This document shows, piece by piece, positions 18,209-30,224 of a stretch of DNA of 64,000 bases. The translations under genes were made by a program, and so were the position numbers. The DNA lies in NCBI RefSeq assembly GCF_001028175.1, contig NZ_AEJF01000163.1, forward strand, positions 1 through 64,000, in the 5' to 3' direction. The notes beneath the pieces were generated by a model. It saw only the letters and a program-made list of their open reading frames with translations, ran no database searches and was not told the origin of the DNA. The DNA is from Caballeronia mineralivorans PML1(12). Its GTDB lineage: Bacteria; Pseudomonadota; Gammaproteobacteria; Burkholderiales; Burkholderiaceae. Every line of letters begins with the position of its first letter. Position 1 is the first letter of the stretch.

Positions 18209-19015
18209 TCAGGTAGTGTTGAGTTTGCGCCTTGCCATGAGCCGCTCACGCGCTGCAAGGCCGCGCTGCCGATGCGCTTCTGAGACCGGAGCGGTTGGCT
18301 GAGAGGGCTCTTGAATGTCGCCAGCCAGCTGAATCTGCCCCTTCCAATCCTCGAGCGCACGTGAGAGCTCCCAGCGCCATGCGAGGTCCTTGAGAAGCTC
18401 CGCGTCCAAAACACTGAAATCCACATCCTGCGGCGGCATCCGCATCGAGCTGCGGGGCGACAAAGCCAGATGCAGCCGGTGCAAAGCTGCCACCTCGGGT
18501 CTAACCACCGGACAGTGGCGCCCGGCTTGAAGCAGTAGGCGCGCCTCCTCTTGGGAGGATGGGAAGAATCGAGATGGCAGGGCATTGAACCGAAGGACCT
18601 GTCCGCCGCTGGTCTTGACCGAACCGACACGGGGAACGGAGTCGGGGCGTCGCGGCACCAAAGCCGTCACGATAGCTGGCGGGTTATTTAGAAAGCCACA
18701 CTCTCCAAGCACCGATTCGAGTGAGACAACAGCGCCTTGTCGAATGTGCTGTGCAACTTCGGCTACTTCGACAGCAGGCCGACTGCGACGATTCAAGTAG
18801 AGCCCGCGACTCACCTTTTGCAGGGCACCCGCCTTCATCAGGCCGCCAATAGCACTGTGGACGGTATCGGCGTTGGCGCGCGGCCGTACGCGACGCACCA
18901 GTTGCGCCAGCTCTTCCGTGGTGCAGACGCGAGGTGCTTCGTTTGACTCGAGAAGTCCTAGGAGTTCGTATCTCCATTCGGTACGAGCAGGTGCGTCATT
19001 GAAACCTGCATCCAT
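18209..19015 (-). CDS. AbiEi-like antitoxin (type IV toxin-antitoxin), toxin partner absent
   Basis: A 268-residue protein with an N-terminal winged-helix region (about residues 25-75, VCTTEELAQLVRRVRPRANADTVHSAIGGLMKAGALQKVSRGLYLN), the layout of AbiEi antitoxins that repress their own operon. The usual co-transcribed AbiEii nucleotidyltransferase toxin is missing: only a 27-codon frame follows before stop. The gene sits between mnmE and yidC, which are adjacent in most relatives, so it looks inserted. It might be a remnant, a free-standing anti-toxin, or a repressor with another role. Confidence 0.62.
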   Translation of the reverse strand: MDAGFNDAPARTEWRYELLGLLESNEAPRVCTTEELAQLVRRVRPRANADTVHSAIGGLMKAGALQKVSRGLYLNRRSRPAVEVAEVAQHIRQGAVVSLESVLGECGFLNNPPAIVTALVPRRPDSVPRVGSVKTSGGQVLRFNALPSRFFPSSQEEARLLLQAGRHCPVVRPEVAALHRLHLALSPRSSMRMPPQDVDFSVLDAELLKDLAWRWELSRALEDWKGQIQLAGDIQEPSQPTAPVSEAHRQRGLAARERLMARRKLNTT

Positions 19016-19245
19016 TGTAGTACCCTAATCACGACGTGCACCGACTACGAAACTATGTGAATAGTCCGTTAGTCACTCGAATGCATGATTAACATTCTAT
19101 GTTGAAAAGCGGGCGCGGTCAGCTGTCGAAGGGAGAGCCGCACCCGCTTGCGATCTGCGGCGATTCGCGCCGACATGTACCGCCCGATGCATACGGCCGC
19201 GAAAGCCTCAAAGGGTAACTCCGCCAGAATGCCGTCACGGAAACA

Positions 19246-19273
19246 AAAACGCCCGGCATAAGCCGGGCGTTTT
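19246..19273 (-). terminator. Intrinsic terminator after yidC
   Basis: AAAACGCCCGGC / GCCGGGCGTTTT with a 4-base loop, followed on the minus strand by TTTTTGTTT. It lies 21 bases after the yidC stop and ends the rpmH-rnpA-yidD-yidC unit. The stem is symmetrical and could act in both directions. Confidence 0.85.
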
Positions 19274-19293
19274 CAAACTGAACCACCAAAAAC

Positions 19294-20971
19294 CTAAGCC
19301 TTTGCAACCTTCTTCTGTCCCATCATCCGCGTAATGTAATACTGCTGCGCGATGGAAAGGACGTTATTCACGACGTAATACAGCACCAGTCCTGACGGGA
19401 AGAAGAAGAACATGACCGAGAAAGCCAGCGGCATGAACATCATCATCTTGGCCTGAACCGGATCCGGCGGCGTAGGATTCAACCGCGTTTGCAGGAACAT
19501 GGACACGGCCATCAGCACCGGCAAAATGTAGAACGGATCGGCCTGGGACAGGTCGTGAATCCACAAGACCCACGGCGCACCGCGCATTTCCACCGACGAG
19601 AGCAACACCCAATACAGCGAGATAAACACCGGAATCTGCACGACGACCGGCAAACACCCGCCGAACGGATTCACTTTCTCAGTTTTATAGAGCGCCATCA
19701 ATTCCGCATTCATCTTCTGCGGATCGCCCTTATACCGTTCACGCAATTGCGTCATGCGCGGCGTGATGGTCTTCATACGCGCCATCGACTTGTAGCTTGC
19801 TGCCGACAGCGGGAAGAACACAGCCTTGATCAACAGCGTGAGCAGGATAATCGCCCAACCCCAGTTGCCGACATAGCTATGGATCTTCTCGAGCAGCCAG
19901 AACAGAGGCTTCGCGATGATCGTCACCATGCCGTAGTCCTTCACCAGCTCCAGACCCGGCGCGACGCCTTCGAGCATCCGCTCTTCCTCGGGACCGGCGA
20001 AGAGCCGTGCCTGCACGTCGACAGTCTGTCCCGGCGCGATGGTCTGCAACGGCTGCTGCACGCCCACGCGATACAGCGACGGATCGATTTTCTGCACGTA
20101 GATGTCGCGCTTCACGCCCTGCTGCGGAATCCACGCCGAGGCGAAGTAATGCTGCACCATCGCGATCCAGCCGTTATCGGCAGAGGGGGCGAACGTGGCC
20201 TTGTCCTTGTCGATATCGCTGAAATCGATCTTCTGGAAGTGATGCTGGTCCGTATAAACAGCCGGCCCGATAAACGTGTGCGAGAAACGCGGCGTTTCCA
20301 CCGGCGTGTTGTCGCGCACGAGTTCCATATAGAGGCGCGGCGTGACCGGCGTGGTGCCGACGTTCTGCACCTTCGTGTCGACGTTGATCACATAGCTGCC
20401 GCGCGTGAACGTGTAGGTCTTGATGACCTTCACGCCACCCTTGACCGGCGATTCGAACGAGATCGACAGCGTCTTGCCGTCACCCATCGACGTCTGACTG
20501 CCCGGTACGAGCGTGAACACGTCGTTGTGGTTCGGGAAATCGCCACCGAGGAGGCCCGTGCGCGCGAGATACGTGTGAGTCGGGGTGTGATCGAAGAGCG
20601 TGATGTACAGATCCGGCTGCTTGCCGTCGCCTTCCTTCATGAGCGAAAGCTTCGACAGCGTTCCACCACGTGTATCGATCTGGCCGGAGTAGACGTCCGT
20701 GGAGAAATTCACGAGCTGGTCGGCGGCCGCGGGCGCGGGTGCGTTCGAGCCGGGCGCGACCGGTGCGCCGGGTACGCCAGGGGGTGGCCGGCAAATCGGC
20801 GGCTTGCGTGCCCGGCGTCGTGGTTCCCGGTGCAGCGGTGCCGACTGTCTTGGTCGGGACGGCGCTCGGGAAGAACATCGACGGGCGCCCATGGTCACGT
20901 TGCCAGTTGTCGAACAGCATGACAGCCGACATGAAAAAGATGACCCATAGGACGGTACGTTTGATATCCAT
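19294..20971 (-). CDS. yidC: Membrane protein insertase YidC, interrupted by a +1 frameshift
   Basis: YidC inserts and folds inner-membrane proteins, alone or with SecYEG. The N-terminus ([24 protein letters not shown]) is encoded from ATG 20971; the rest, from [14 protein letters not shown] onward, is in another frame ending at 19294. The frames meet at a run of five G (20780-20784, C5 on the coding strand) in the Pro-rich linker. Deleting one of these bases gives a continuous 558-residue protein, the normal Burkholderia length. The C-terminal half has the five membrane segments and [17 protein letters not shown] typical of the family. YidC is essential, so a sequencing or assembly error in the homopolymer is the simplest explanation. 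Confidence 0.9.
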
Positions 20972-20979
20972 GCGTTGTC

Positions 20980-21372
20980 TCAGTGTCGATCGAAGAGCGC
21001 GTTATTGGCGCCGTGGGGGTTTGAACTCACTGAATTTGCTGAATCCGGAGGATTTGGCGAATTCGATGAGCTCGGGGCAGAGTCGTCGACTGGGTCGGCC
21101 GCTGACGCGCCATCCTGCTGAACGCAGCCGGCGGCGCACGGAGGCACGGGGACCAGATCGATGCCGCCAGCCGAAAACGGATGGCAGCGGCACAGACGTT
21201 TTGCTGCGAGGAATGAGCCACGCGCGGCGCCATGATACTGGATTGCTTCGCGCGCGTAGTCAGAACACGATGGGTAAAAGCGGCACCGGTTGCCGAGCAT
21301 GGGGCTCACCGCAACCTTGTAGAAGCGTAATAAGGCGATCAACGCCGTTTCTGCAATTCGTGCCGTCTGCAT
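20980..21372 (-). CDS. yidD: Membrane protein insertion efficiency factor YidD
   Basis: YidD aids YidC-dependent insertion at the inner membrane. The start at 21372 ([19 protein letters not shown]) is chosen because family homology begins there; the frame is open much further upstream. Family motifs are [28 protein letters not shown] and [12 protein letters not shown]. The 130-residue product is longer than the usual 70-90 because of a Ser/Pro/Asn-rich C-terminal tail. It lies between rnpA and yidC in the conserved order, ending 8 bases before the yidC start. Confidence 0.9.
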   Translation of the reverse strand: MQTARIAETALIALLRFYKVAVSPMLGNRCRFYPSCSDYAREAIQYHGAARGSFLAAKRLCRCHPFSAGGIDLVPVPPCAAGCVQQDGASAADPVDDSAPSSSNSPNPPDSANSVSSNPHGANNALFDRH

Positions 21373-21424
21373 AGAATTCGCGCTCGGGTCGACGCCGGAC
21401 AAGCCGGTGCGCGCCTGAAGCGGC

Positions 21425-21868
21425 TCATGAGCCCGCAGGCGCGGGTGGATCGTTGACGATAGTCGATGCACCCGGCTCCGCCATGCGCCGCGCGGCTTCG
21501 CGCACTGCACGGTCGAGCAGGCTGTCGATCTCCTCGCGAAACAACGTGCGCAGCGGCGGCGATTTCGCGCTCGGCATGGCCTTGCGGTCAATTTTCGCAT
21601 GCAGCCGCAGCAAGATGTCCCAGCCGCCAAGCTCCGCGCGCCGAAGCCGGAAAGCTTCGCGCGCGAGCCGCTTTATCAGATTACGCGTGACTGCACGCGG
21701 CGCAAACTTCTTGCCGATAACCAACCCTAGCCGCGCCTCATTGCCGGTCGGCTTGCCGTAAAGAACGAAGTGCGGGGACCGGCGCCAAGGGCGCAAACGA
21801 AAAACGGATGAGTATTCATCCGTTTTCAGCAGCCTTGCGGCCTTGGGGAACGCGGCACGTGCTTGCAA
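21425..21868 (-). CDS. rnpA: Ribonuclease P protein component
   Basis: Protein cofactor of RNase P, which removes 5' leaders from tRNA precursors. The signature [13 protein letters not shown] (RNR motif) and [17 protein letters not shown] are present. I choose a TTG at 21868 ([23 protein letters not shown]), where family homology begins and an AGGAAA precedes it, giving 147 residues. The frame is open to 21952, where another TTG could serve, giving 175. The gene follows rpmH directly as in nearly all bacteria. Confidence 0.92.
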   Translation of the reverse strand: MQARAAFPKAARLLKTDEYSSVFRLRPWRRSPHFVLYGKPTGNEARLGLVIGKKFAPRAVTRNLIKRLAREAFRLRRAELGGWDILLRLHAKIDRKAMPSAKSPPLRTLFREEIDSLLDRAVREAARRMAEPGASTIVNDPPAPAGS

Positions 21869-21960
21869 CTGACCGATTTCCTGTCCGGAGCTTGTCGTGC
21901 TGCGCACCTGGCCGTCGCACGCGTCTGGGCGAGTGCCGGGGTGCGCCGTCAACAGCGACC

Positions 21961-22095
21961 TTAAACTGCCAGGCGCTTGCGACCCTTCGCGCGACGTGCG
22001 TTGATCACCTTGCGGCCACCGGCCGTCTTCATGCGGACGCGAAAGCCGTGGGTGCGCTTGCGACGGGTGACGGAAGGTTGATAAGTGCGTTTCAT
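21961..22095 (-). CDS. rpmH: Large-subunit ribosomal protein bL34
   Basis: A 44-residue very basic ribosomal protein. The translation begins [18 protein letters not shown] and ends GRKRLAV, matching L34 end to end. It is the first gene of the leftward rpmH-rnpA-yidD-yidC unit and is divergent from dnaA. Confidence 0.97.
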   Translation of the reverse strand: MKRTYQPSVTRRKRTHGFRVRMKTAGGRKVINARRAKGRKRLAV

Positions 22096-22204
22096 GTTGG
22101 TCTCACTTGGGTAAAAACGGACCGCCGGCCAGACCTAAGCGACGTAAAAAGGCGACGCACCGGCCGTTGGTACAGGAATTCGGGTTTTGCGGAACCCGCT
22201 ATTT

Positions 22205-22233
22205 AAACCGGTTTCCTATTGACCGTCAATAGG
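22205..22233. repeat. Adjacent palindromes upstream of dnaA
   Basis: AAACCGGTTT (22205-22214) is a perfect 10-bp palindrome, immediately followed by CCTATTGAC/GTCAATAGG (22215-22233), a perfect 9-bp inverted repeat around one base. They could bind a dimeric regulator of rpmH or dnaA. Confidence 0.5.
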
Positions 22234-22306
22234 TTACGAGGCATGACGACTGGTTTACCGAGAAGTCCACAGGCATCATCGTTCGATACGCAACATGGTC
22301 CGTCCC

Positions 22307-22315
22307 TGTGGATAA
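22307..22315 (-). promoter_or_regulatory. Consensus DnaA box
   Basis: TGTGGATAA on the plus strand is TTATCCACA on the minus strand, a perfect strong DnaA box, about 200 bases before the dnaA start. It fits autoregulation of dnaA or origin function. Confidence 0.75.
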
Positions 22316-22514
22316 CTCGCTCCGAGCTTGCATTTGGCGTTAGAATCTCCCCTCAATCCGACCTAACCGCACGTTGTCCCGGTCCGCTGTGCCGCCTGCA
22401 AAGCCAGGCTGGACAAGGCTTCGGGGCACGCTTGCCCGCGCGCACCGGGCCTCGTCGCCAAGTGGCGGCGAGGGCGGCGGCAGGACTCGCGGTAAACCCT
22501 AACGACTGCATTCG

Positions 22515-24122
22515 ATGAACGATTTTTGGCAACACTGTTCCGCATTGCTGGAGCGCGAACTTACGCCGCAGCAGTACGTCACATGGATTAAACCGCTGGC
22601 CCTGGTCGACTTCGATGCCGATGCGAGCACGCTGCGCATCGCCGCGCCCAACCGGTTCAAGCTCGACTGGGTGAAGAGCCAGTTTTCAGGCCGTATCGCG
22701 GATCTGGCGCGCGATTTCTGGCACGCGCCGGTCGATATCCAGTTTGTTCTTGACCCAAAAGCCACCGCACGCAAAGCGATGGGCGGCGTGGCTGCGCCGT
22801 CGGCTGCATCCACGCCGTCTGCATCCACGCCGTCTGGAGCGCCCGCTTCCCCGTCAATCCAGCGTCCGCTGGCCGAGCCCGCTGAACGAAGCAATGGCGG
22901 CCACGCGAACGCGAGCGCTCACATCAATGCGCTCGCCGCCGAAGCCGCGCAGCACGCGCAATCCTTGCAACACAACGACCAGGCCGATAACGGCGATCTC
23001 GACCTGCCGAGCCTTGACGCCAACGAAGCCGCCGCCGCGCGCCGGACATGGCGCCCGGGCGGCACGGTGTCGTCGAATGGGGAAAGCGATTCGGCTTACG
23101 AGCGCTCGAAGCTCAATCCCGTTCTCACCTTCGACAACTTCGTGACCGGCAAGGCGAATCAGCTCGCCCGCGCAGCCGCAATCCAGGTCGCCGATAACCC
23201 CGGCATTTCGTACAACCCGCTCTTCCTGTACGGCGGCGTGGGCCTGGGCAAGACGCACCTGATTCACGCTATCGGCAACCAGTTGCTGCAGGACAAGGCC
23301 GGCGCGCGCATTCGCTACATCCACGCGGAGCAATACGTGTCGGACGTGGTGAAGGCGTATCAACGCAAGGCCTTTGACGACTTCAAGCGCTACTACCACT
23401 CGCTCGACCTGCTGCTGATCGACGATATCCAGTTCTTCTCGGGCAAATCGCGTACGCAGGAAGAGTTTTTCTACGCGTTCGAGGCGCTGGTGGCGAACAA
23501 GGCGCAGGTCATCATCACGAGCGATACGTATCCGAAGGAGATTTCGGGTATCGACGACCGGCTGATTTCACGCTTCGACTCCGGCCTGACAGTCGCGATC
23601 GAGCCGCCGGAGCTGGAAATGCGCGTGGCCATCCTGATGCGCAAGGCGCAATCGGAAGGCGTGAGCTTGTCGGAGGATGTGGCGTTTTTTGTGGCGAAGC
23701 ATCTGCGTTCGAATGTGCGTGAGCTCGAAGGCGCGCTGCGCAAGATCCTGGCTTTTTCCCGGTTCCACGGCCGCGAGATCTCCATCGAGCTGACCAAGGA
23801 AGCGCTGAAAGATCTGCTGACGGTGCAGAACCGGCAGATTTCGGTGGAAAACATCCAGAAGACGGCGGCGGACTTCTACAACATCAAGGTCGCCGACATG
23901 TATTCCAAGAAGCGCCCGGCGAACATCGCGCGGCCGCGTCAGATCGCGATGTATCTCGCGAAGGAACTCACGCAGAAAAGCCTGCCGGAAATCGGCGAAT
24001 TGTTCGGTGGCCGCGACCACACGACGGTGCTGCACGCCGTGCGGAAAATCTCGGCCGAACGCGGCACGGACGCCCAGTTGAACCACGAACTGCACGTGCT
24101 CGAACAAACGCTGAAGGGGTAG
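22515..24122 (+). CDS. dnaA: Chromosomal replication initiator DnaA
   Basis: ATP-dependent initiator that binds DnaA boxes and opens the origin. The 535-residue protein has domain I ([25 protein letters not shown]), a long variable Ala/Ser-rich domain II (about 85-200), an AAA+ domain III with Walker [10 protein letters not shown] (about residue 240) and Walker [11 protein letters not shown], and domain IV with the DNA-binding signature [15 protein letters not shown]. It heads the dnaA-dnaN-gyrB series. Confidence 0.98.
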   Translation: MNDFWQHCSALLERELTPQQYVTWIKPLALVDFDADASTLRIAAPNRFKLDWVKSQFSGRIADLARDFWHAPVDIQFVLDPKATARKAMGGVAAPSAASTPSASTPSGAPASPSIQRPLAEPAERSNGGHANASAHINALAAEAAQHAQSLQHNDQADNGDLDLPSLDANEAAAARRTWRPGGTVSSNGESDSAYERSKLNPVLTFDNFVTGKANQLARAAAIQVADNPGISYNPLFLYGGVGLGKTHLIHAIGNQLLQDKAGARIRYIHAEQYVSDVVKAYQRKAFDDFKRYYHSLDLLLIDDIQFFSGKSRTQEEFFYAFEALVANKAQVIITSDTYPKEISGIDDRLISRFDSGLTVAIEPPELEMRVAILMRKAQSEGVSLSEDVAFFVAKHLRSNVRELEGALRKILAFSRFHGREISIELTKEALKDLLTVQNRQISVENIQKTAADFYNIKVADMYSKKRPANIARPRQIAMYLAKELTQKSLPEIGELFGGRDHTTVLHAVRKISAERGTDAQLNHELHVLEQTLKG

Positions 24123-24519
24123 CTCGCAAGGCTGTAAGTCAAGTTGAGTGCGGGCTTGCCGGCCTCGCGCAGCCGCGGGCGAACGCACTCAGAACGCGTT
24201 ATCAGGATCGTGCCCGCGCAGGTTTGTGCGCTTGGCTGAAAAGCGCGAAAAAAGCGTCGAAAAATGGGCCTGTTTATTGACGAAATTGCCCCCATTTTCA
24301 GGGAGCGGTCAGGTTTTGAGGCACAATACGGGTTTGACCGTCCAGCGGCCTTGGGCGGCGTTTTGGCGTAAGCCTGGCACGTGCGGGCGGCGGGGGCCGC
24401 AAGCGCGTGACACGAGACCGTCCGAAGCTCATCAATGCGGTGGCAAACGCTTCTGAAAAAGCGGTGGCAAAAGCGGTGACAAACGCGGCGGACGGCCGTC
24501 ACATCAACGAAGGAACTCT
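24123..24519. other. dnaA-dnaN intergenic region with hairpin
   Basis: A 397-base spacer with no gene. AAAATGGG (24261-24268) and CCCATTTT (24291-24298) can pair across an AT-rich 22-base loop, and short direct repeats lie near the dnaN end. No consensus DnaA box was found here. Confidence 0.5.
24437..24486 (+). repeat. Three 14-bp direct repeats before dnaN
   Basis: GCGGTGGCAAACGC (24437), GCGGTGGCAAAAGC (24461) and GCGGTGACAAACGC (24473) are near-identical copies ending 33 bases before the dnaN ATG. Role unknown. Confidence 0.5.
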
Positions 24520-25623
24520 ATGCAACTGGTCAAGACCGAACGAGATAATCTCCTAAGGCCGCTGCAAACCGTGAGCGGAATCGTCGAACGCCGTCATACG
24601 TTGCCGATCCTCGCCAATTTGCTGATCACCAAGACTGGCGCCGACGTGTCGTTCCTCTCGACCGATCTCGAACTTCAGATCACCACCCGCGCCGATTTCG
24701 GCACCGGCAGCGATCAGGTCGCCACCACCGTCGCCGCGCGCAAGCTGCTGGACATCCTGCGCGCCATGCCGCCGGGCGAAGTCTCGCTCGATCTCACCGA
24801 CAAGAAGCTGACCGTGCGCTCCGGCAAGAGCCGCTTTGCGCTTCAGACGCTTGCTGCCGATGAGTTCCCGACCGTCAATCAGGCGACGGAATTCGGCGCG
24901 AGCCTCTCGGTTCCGCAAAAGACGTTCCGGCAATTGCTCGGCATGGTCCACTTCGCGATGGCGCAGCAGGACATCCGCTATTACCTGAACGGCATGCTGC
25001 TCGTGGTCGACGGCGACCAATTGATGGCGGTCGCAACCGACGGTCACCGGCTGGCGTTTTCATCGATGAAAATCGAAGGCTCGTTCCCGCGGCAGGAAGT
25101 CATCATCCCGCGCAAGACGATCCTGGAATTGCAGCGCTTGCTGGAAGATATCGACGACGCGCTCGTGATCGATATTGCGGCAAGCCAGGTCAAGTTCACG
25201 TTCGGCCAGGTCGAACTCGTGTCGAAGCTGGTGGAGGGCAAGTTCCCCGACTTCCAGCGCGTGATCCCGAAGTCGCACAAGAACACGTTCCTCATCGGCC
25301 GCGAAGAATTGCAGCGTTCGCTGCAGCGTGCCGCCATCCTGACGTCGGACAAGTTCAAGGGCGTGCGCTGCCTGATTGAGCCGGGCCAGTTGAAGATCAT
25401 GTCGACCAACGCCGACCAGGAAGAAGCGCAGGAAGAGCTGGAAATCGCGTATCAGGGCGACAGCGTGGACATCGGTTTCAACGTCACGTATCTGCTCGAC
25501 GTGCTCGCGAACCTGAAGATCGACATGCTGCAAGTGAGCCTCGGCGACGCTAGCTCAAGCGCCTTGATCACGATTCCCGAGAACGACGAATTCAAATATG
25601 TGGTGATGCCGATGCGCATCTGA
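24520..25623 (+). CDS. dnaN: DNA polymerase III beta subunit (sliding clamp)
   Basis: Ring-shaped processivity clamp of the replicative polymerase. The 367-residue product, starting MQLVKTERDNLLRPLQTVSGIVERRHTLP, has the three clamp domains and the C-terminal YVVMPMRI that forms part of the protein-binding pocket. It lies between dnaA and gyrB in the usual order and ends in a strong terminator. Confidence 0.98.
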   Translation: MQLVKTERDNLLRPLQTVSGIVERRHTLPILANLLITKTGADVSFLSTDLELQITTRADFGTGSDQVATTVAARKLLDILRAMPPGEVSLDLTDKKLTVRSGKSRFALQTLAADEFPTVNQATEFGASLSVPQKTFRQLLGMVHFAMAQQDIRYYLNGMLLVVDGDQLMAVATDGHRLAFSSMKIEGSFPRQEVIIPRKTILELQRLLEDIDDALVIDIAASQVKFTFGQVELVSKLVEGKFPDFQRVIPKSHKNTFLIGREELQRSLQRAAILTSDKFKGVRCLIEPGQLKIMSTNADQEEAQEELEIAYQGDSVDIGFNVTYLLDVLANLKIDMLQVSLGDASSSALITIPENDEFKYVVMPMRI

Positions 25624-25645
25624 CGCGGCCAAAACTAAAAACTTT

Positions 25646-25676
25646 CCAAGGGGCGCATTGCCCCTTTGGCATTTTT
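25646..25676 (+). terminator. Intrinsic terminator after dnaN
   Basis: CCAAGGGGC and GCCCCTTTGG pair around a 5-base loop, followed by a T-tract (CATTTTT). It separates dnaN from gyrB. Confidence 0.85.
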
Positions 25677-25698
25677 AAGGTGTTTCGAAAAGTCTCAT

Positions 25699-28253
<2,555 letters not shown>

Positions 28254-28304
28254 GACTTGTCGGATGCCACAAAAAGTGAAAAATTTGCCAAGTTCGGATC
28301 ACCG

Positions 28305-28332
28305 AAACGCCCGGCTTATCCGGGCGTTTTTT
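28305..28332 (+). terminator. Intrinsic terminator after gyrB
   Basis: AAACGCCCGG and CCGGGCGTTT pair around a 5-base loop, followed by T's. It closes the dnaA-dnaN-gyrB region and marks the left side of the accessory island. Confidence 0.85.
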
Positions 28333-28621
28333 CTGATGGATGGCAATGTTCGAAACGGCCAGGAAGACTTGTCGGGAAACGGAATTCGTTGGACTAGCGC
28401 GCAATTAGCTAGACTCGAAAGAACGGAATTGATTGGACTGCCGGGAAAGCGCGGAAATCGAAGGGCTGCCGCGCGGCGCAAGTGGCACCCGGCAACTTGC
28501 CGATGCGGCTTCCATTCAGAAAGGGCGAGAGGCGCTTCACGACCCTGTAAAGGGACCGTCGATTTTCTCGATAGCGGACGGTCGCGGACAACCGCCCGGA
28601 TCGTTGATCAAGCGCCAGAAC

Positions 28622-29170
28622 CTACGCTGTGGGATAGATGGGTCGTTCAGCCTTGATCAAGGAAAAAAGACGAACGTCGTGAAATGCGTCTTTCCAGTAC
28701 CCCCACTGTCGCATGATGCCTTCCTCTATAAATCCCAAGCTGCGCAGAAGCCCTATAGACGCGTGGTTGTCGAGGTCGGTCGTTGCCTGAATTCGATTGA
28801 TGTCCCAGCGATCGTAGGCATGGTCGACAGTTGAGCTAAGAGCTTCGCGCATGAGACCTTGTCCCCCAAAGCGTCTCTCCAACTCGAAACCGATGCTCGC
28901 CGACCGGAAGGCCCAATTGATGGCGAGTCCGCAGGTACCAATAAGGCACATCTTGCCGGCAAACGGCAGGCTTGCTCAATCATGAGTAACTCATCCTCCA
29001 TCCTATCCAGAACGAAGAACGTATGGCGTCTGGCTGTGCGACGAAACCTTCGGCAAGGATGGAATGTGAGGTGTTCGAGCAAGCAATACCAACCATGTTT
29101 CAGGGGACTGGACCGTGTTCGTGCTCTGCTTCTTGAGCTTTCATGGCTCGCGCGATCAATAGGAAGTCCG
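28622..29170 (-). pseudogene. Decayed GNAT acetyltransferase (RimJ/RimL-like)
   Basis: The intact part (28622-28951) encodes GTCGLAINWAFRSASIGFELERRFGGQGLMREAL and NRIQATTDLDNHASIGLLRSLGFIEEG, the acetyl-CoA-binding and C-terminal halves of RimJ/RimL-type N-acetyltransferases. The N-terminal half is absent from that frame, which has a stop about nine codons before its first Met. The likely missing part lies in broken frames up to about 29170. The gene is probably inactive. The boundary at the 5' side is approximate. Confidence 0.6.
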
Positions 29171-29230
29171 CTTGACTGATCCGAAGGCCCCCCTCCGCCA
29201 TCGCTGACCATTTTTCCTAAGTTCGGGCGA

Positions 29231-30127
29231 CTAAATACGCCGCGGTATAGCCTCTGCGAAAAAATCGGTGACTTGTCGCACACGCGCCGGTACAAACCGG
29301 CGTCTTGGCCAGATGAGGCTTATGTCTCTGGCGTCGCCTATAAATTCGTCGAGAACGGTGATGACGTCCGGATGTCGGAGATCATCGGCAAGAGAGATCT
29401 TGGCAAACAGGCCGATTCCCACACCGGCTAGAACACCAGCCCGGATCGTTTCGATACTGTTGGACGTGAGATTTCCGTGCACGGACACGCTAAATCGACC
29501 TTCTGGCCCTACAAAAGGCCAATGCGTTGACTCCGTCAAGCCGCGATATAAAAGGCAATTGTGATCAACGAGCTCGACAGGAGTCTTTGGCATTCCGCGT
29601 TGCTCGAAGTAGCGACGGGATCCGACGCAGACGAGAGGAGTGCTGGCCACGCGCTTGACGATCGCGTCAGGATCGTTCACGGGCCCCACTCGGATCGCCA
29701 GATCAATCCCATCTTCCACCATATCTCGCACGAAGTCCGAGAGAATGAGATCCACCTGAAGGCTAGGATTGAGTGATAGCAGGTCGGGAATAAGCGGCAA
29801 AATATGAAGACGGCCGAAAGTACCTGATGCAGCGATCCTGATTAGACCCGAGACATTATGCGTGCTGCTGGTCAGCTCGCTGTCGGCGTCATCCATCTCG
29901 TCAAGAAGCGGTTTTGCCCGATCGTAGTATCTCTGCCCCTGATCCGTCAGGGTCACGCGGCGCGTACTTCGGTTAAATAACACCACGCCGAGGCGCCTCT
30001 CGAGCGCGCCGATAGCCTTACTGATTGCTGACTGTGAATCGCCGGTTCGATGCGCGGCAGCTGTAAAACCGCCTGCTTCAACCACGGCTATGAAGGCGTT
30101 TAATTCGTGGAATCGATCCACTTCCAT
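29231..30127 (-). CDS. LysR-family transcriptional regulator
   Basis: A 298-residue regulator with the N-terminal winged helix of the LysR family (ELNAFIAVVEAGGFTAAAHRTGDSQSAISKAIGALERRLG) and a periplasmic-binding-protein-like effector domain from about residue 90. It is divergent from the SDR gene at 30225, with a 97-base intergenic region containing AT-rich sequence suited to a LysR operator, so it likely controls that gene. The effector is unknown. Confidence 0.92.
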   Translation of the reverse strand: MEVDRFHELNAFIAVVEAGGFTAAAHRTGDSQSAISKAIGALERRLGVVLFNRSTRRVTLTDQGQRYYDRAKPLLDEMDDADSELTSSTHNVSGLIRIAASGTFGRLHILPLIPDLLSLNPSLQVDLILSDFVRDMVEDGIDLAIRVGPVNDPDAIVKRVASTPLVCVGSRRYFEQRGMPKTPVELVDHNCLLYRGLTESTHWPFVGPEGRFSVSVHGNLTSNSIETIRAGVLAGVGIGLFAKISLADDLRHPDVITVLDEFIGDARDISLIWPRRRFVPARVRQVTDFFAEAIPRRI

Positions 30128-30224
30128 TCCTCCTGGGAATTAATATTATGGCAAATTAAGCTATTATCATCGGTTCCGACATCACTCACAATGCAGCTCT
30201 CTCCACAGCTGAAGGAATGGTGTC

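Larger units (their letters stand above)
22096..22514. other. rpmH-dnaA intergenic region, possible chromosomal origin/DnaA regulatory region
   Basis: A 419-base region between divergent rpmH and dnaA, a common site of oriC or of dnaA autoregulation. It holds one perfect DnaA box and two perfect palindromes. Only one consensus box is visible and the region is not strikingly AT-rich, so assigning oriC here is uncertain; it may simply be the dnaA promoter region. Confidence 0.5.

Noticed and set aside
20770-20795. Programmed ribosomal frameshifting in yidC
   Set aside because: No stimulatory structure or classical slippery heptamer is evident, and relatives encode YidC in one frame as far as I know; a homopolymer error is simpler.
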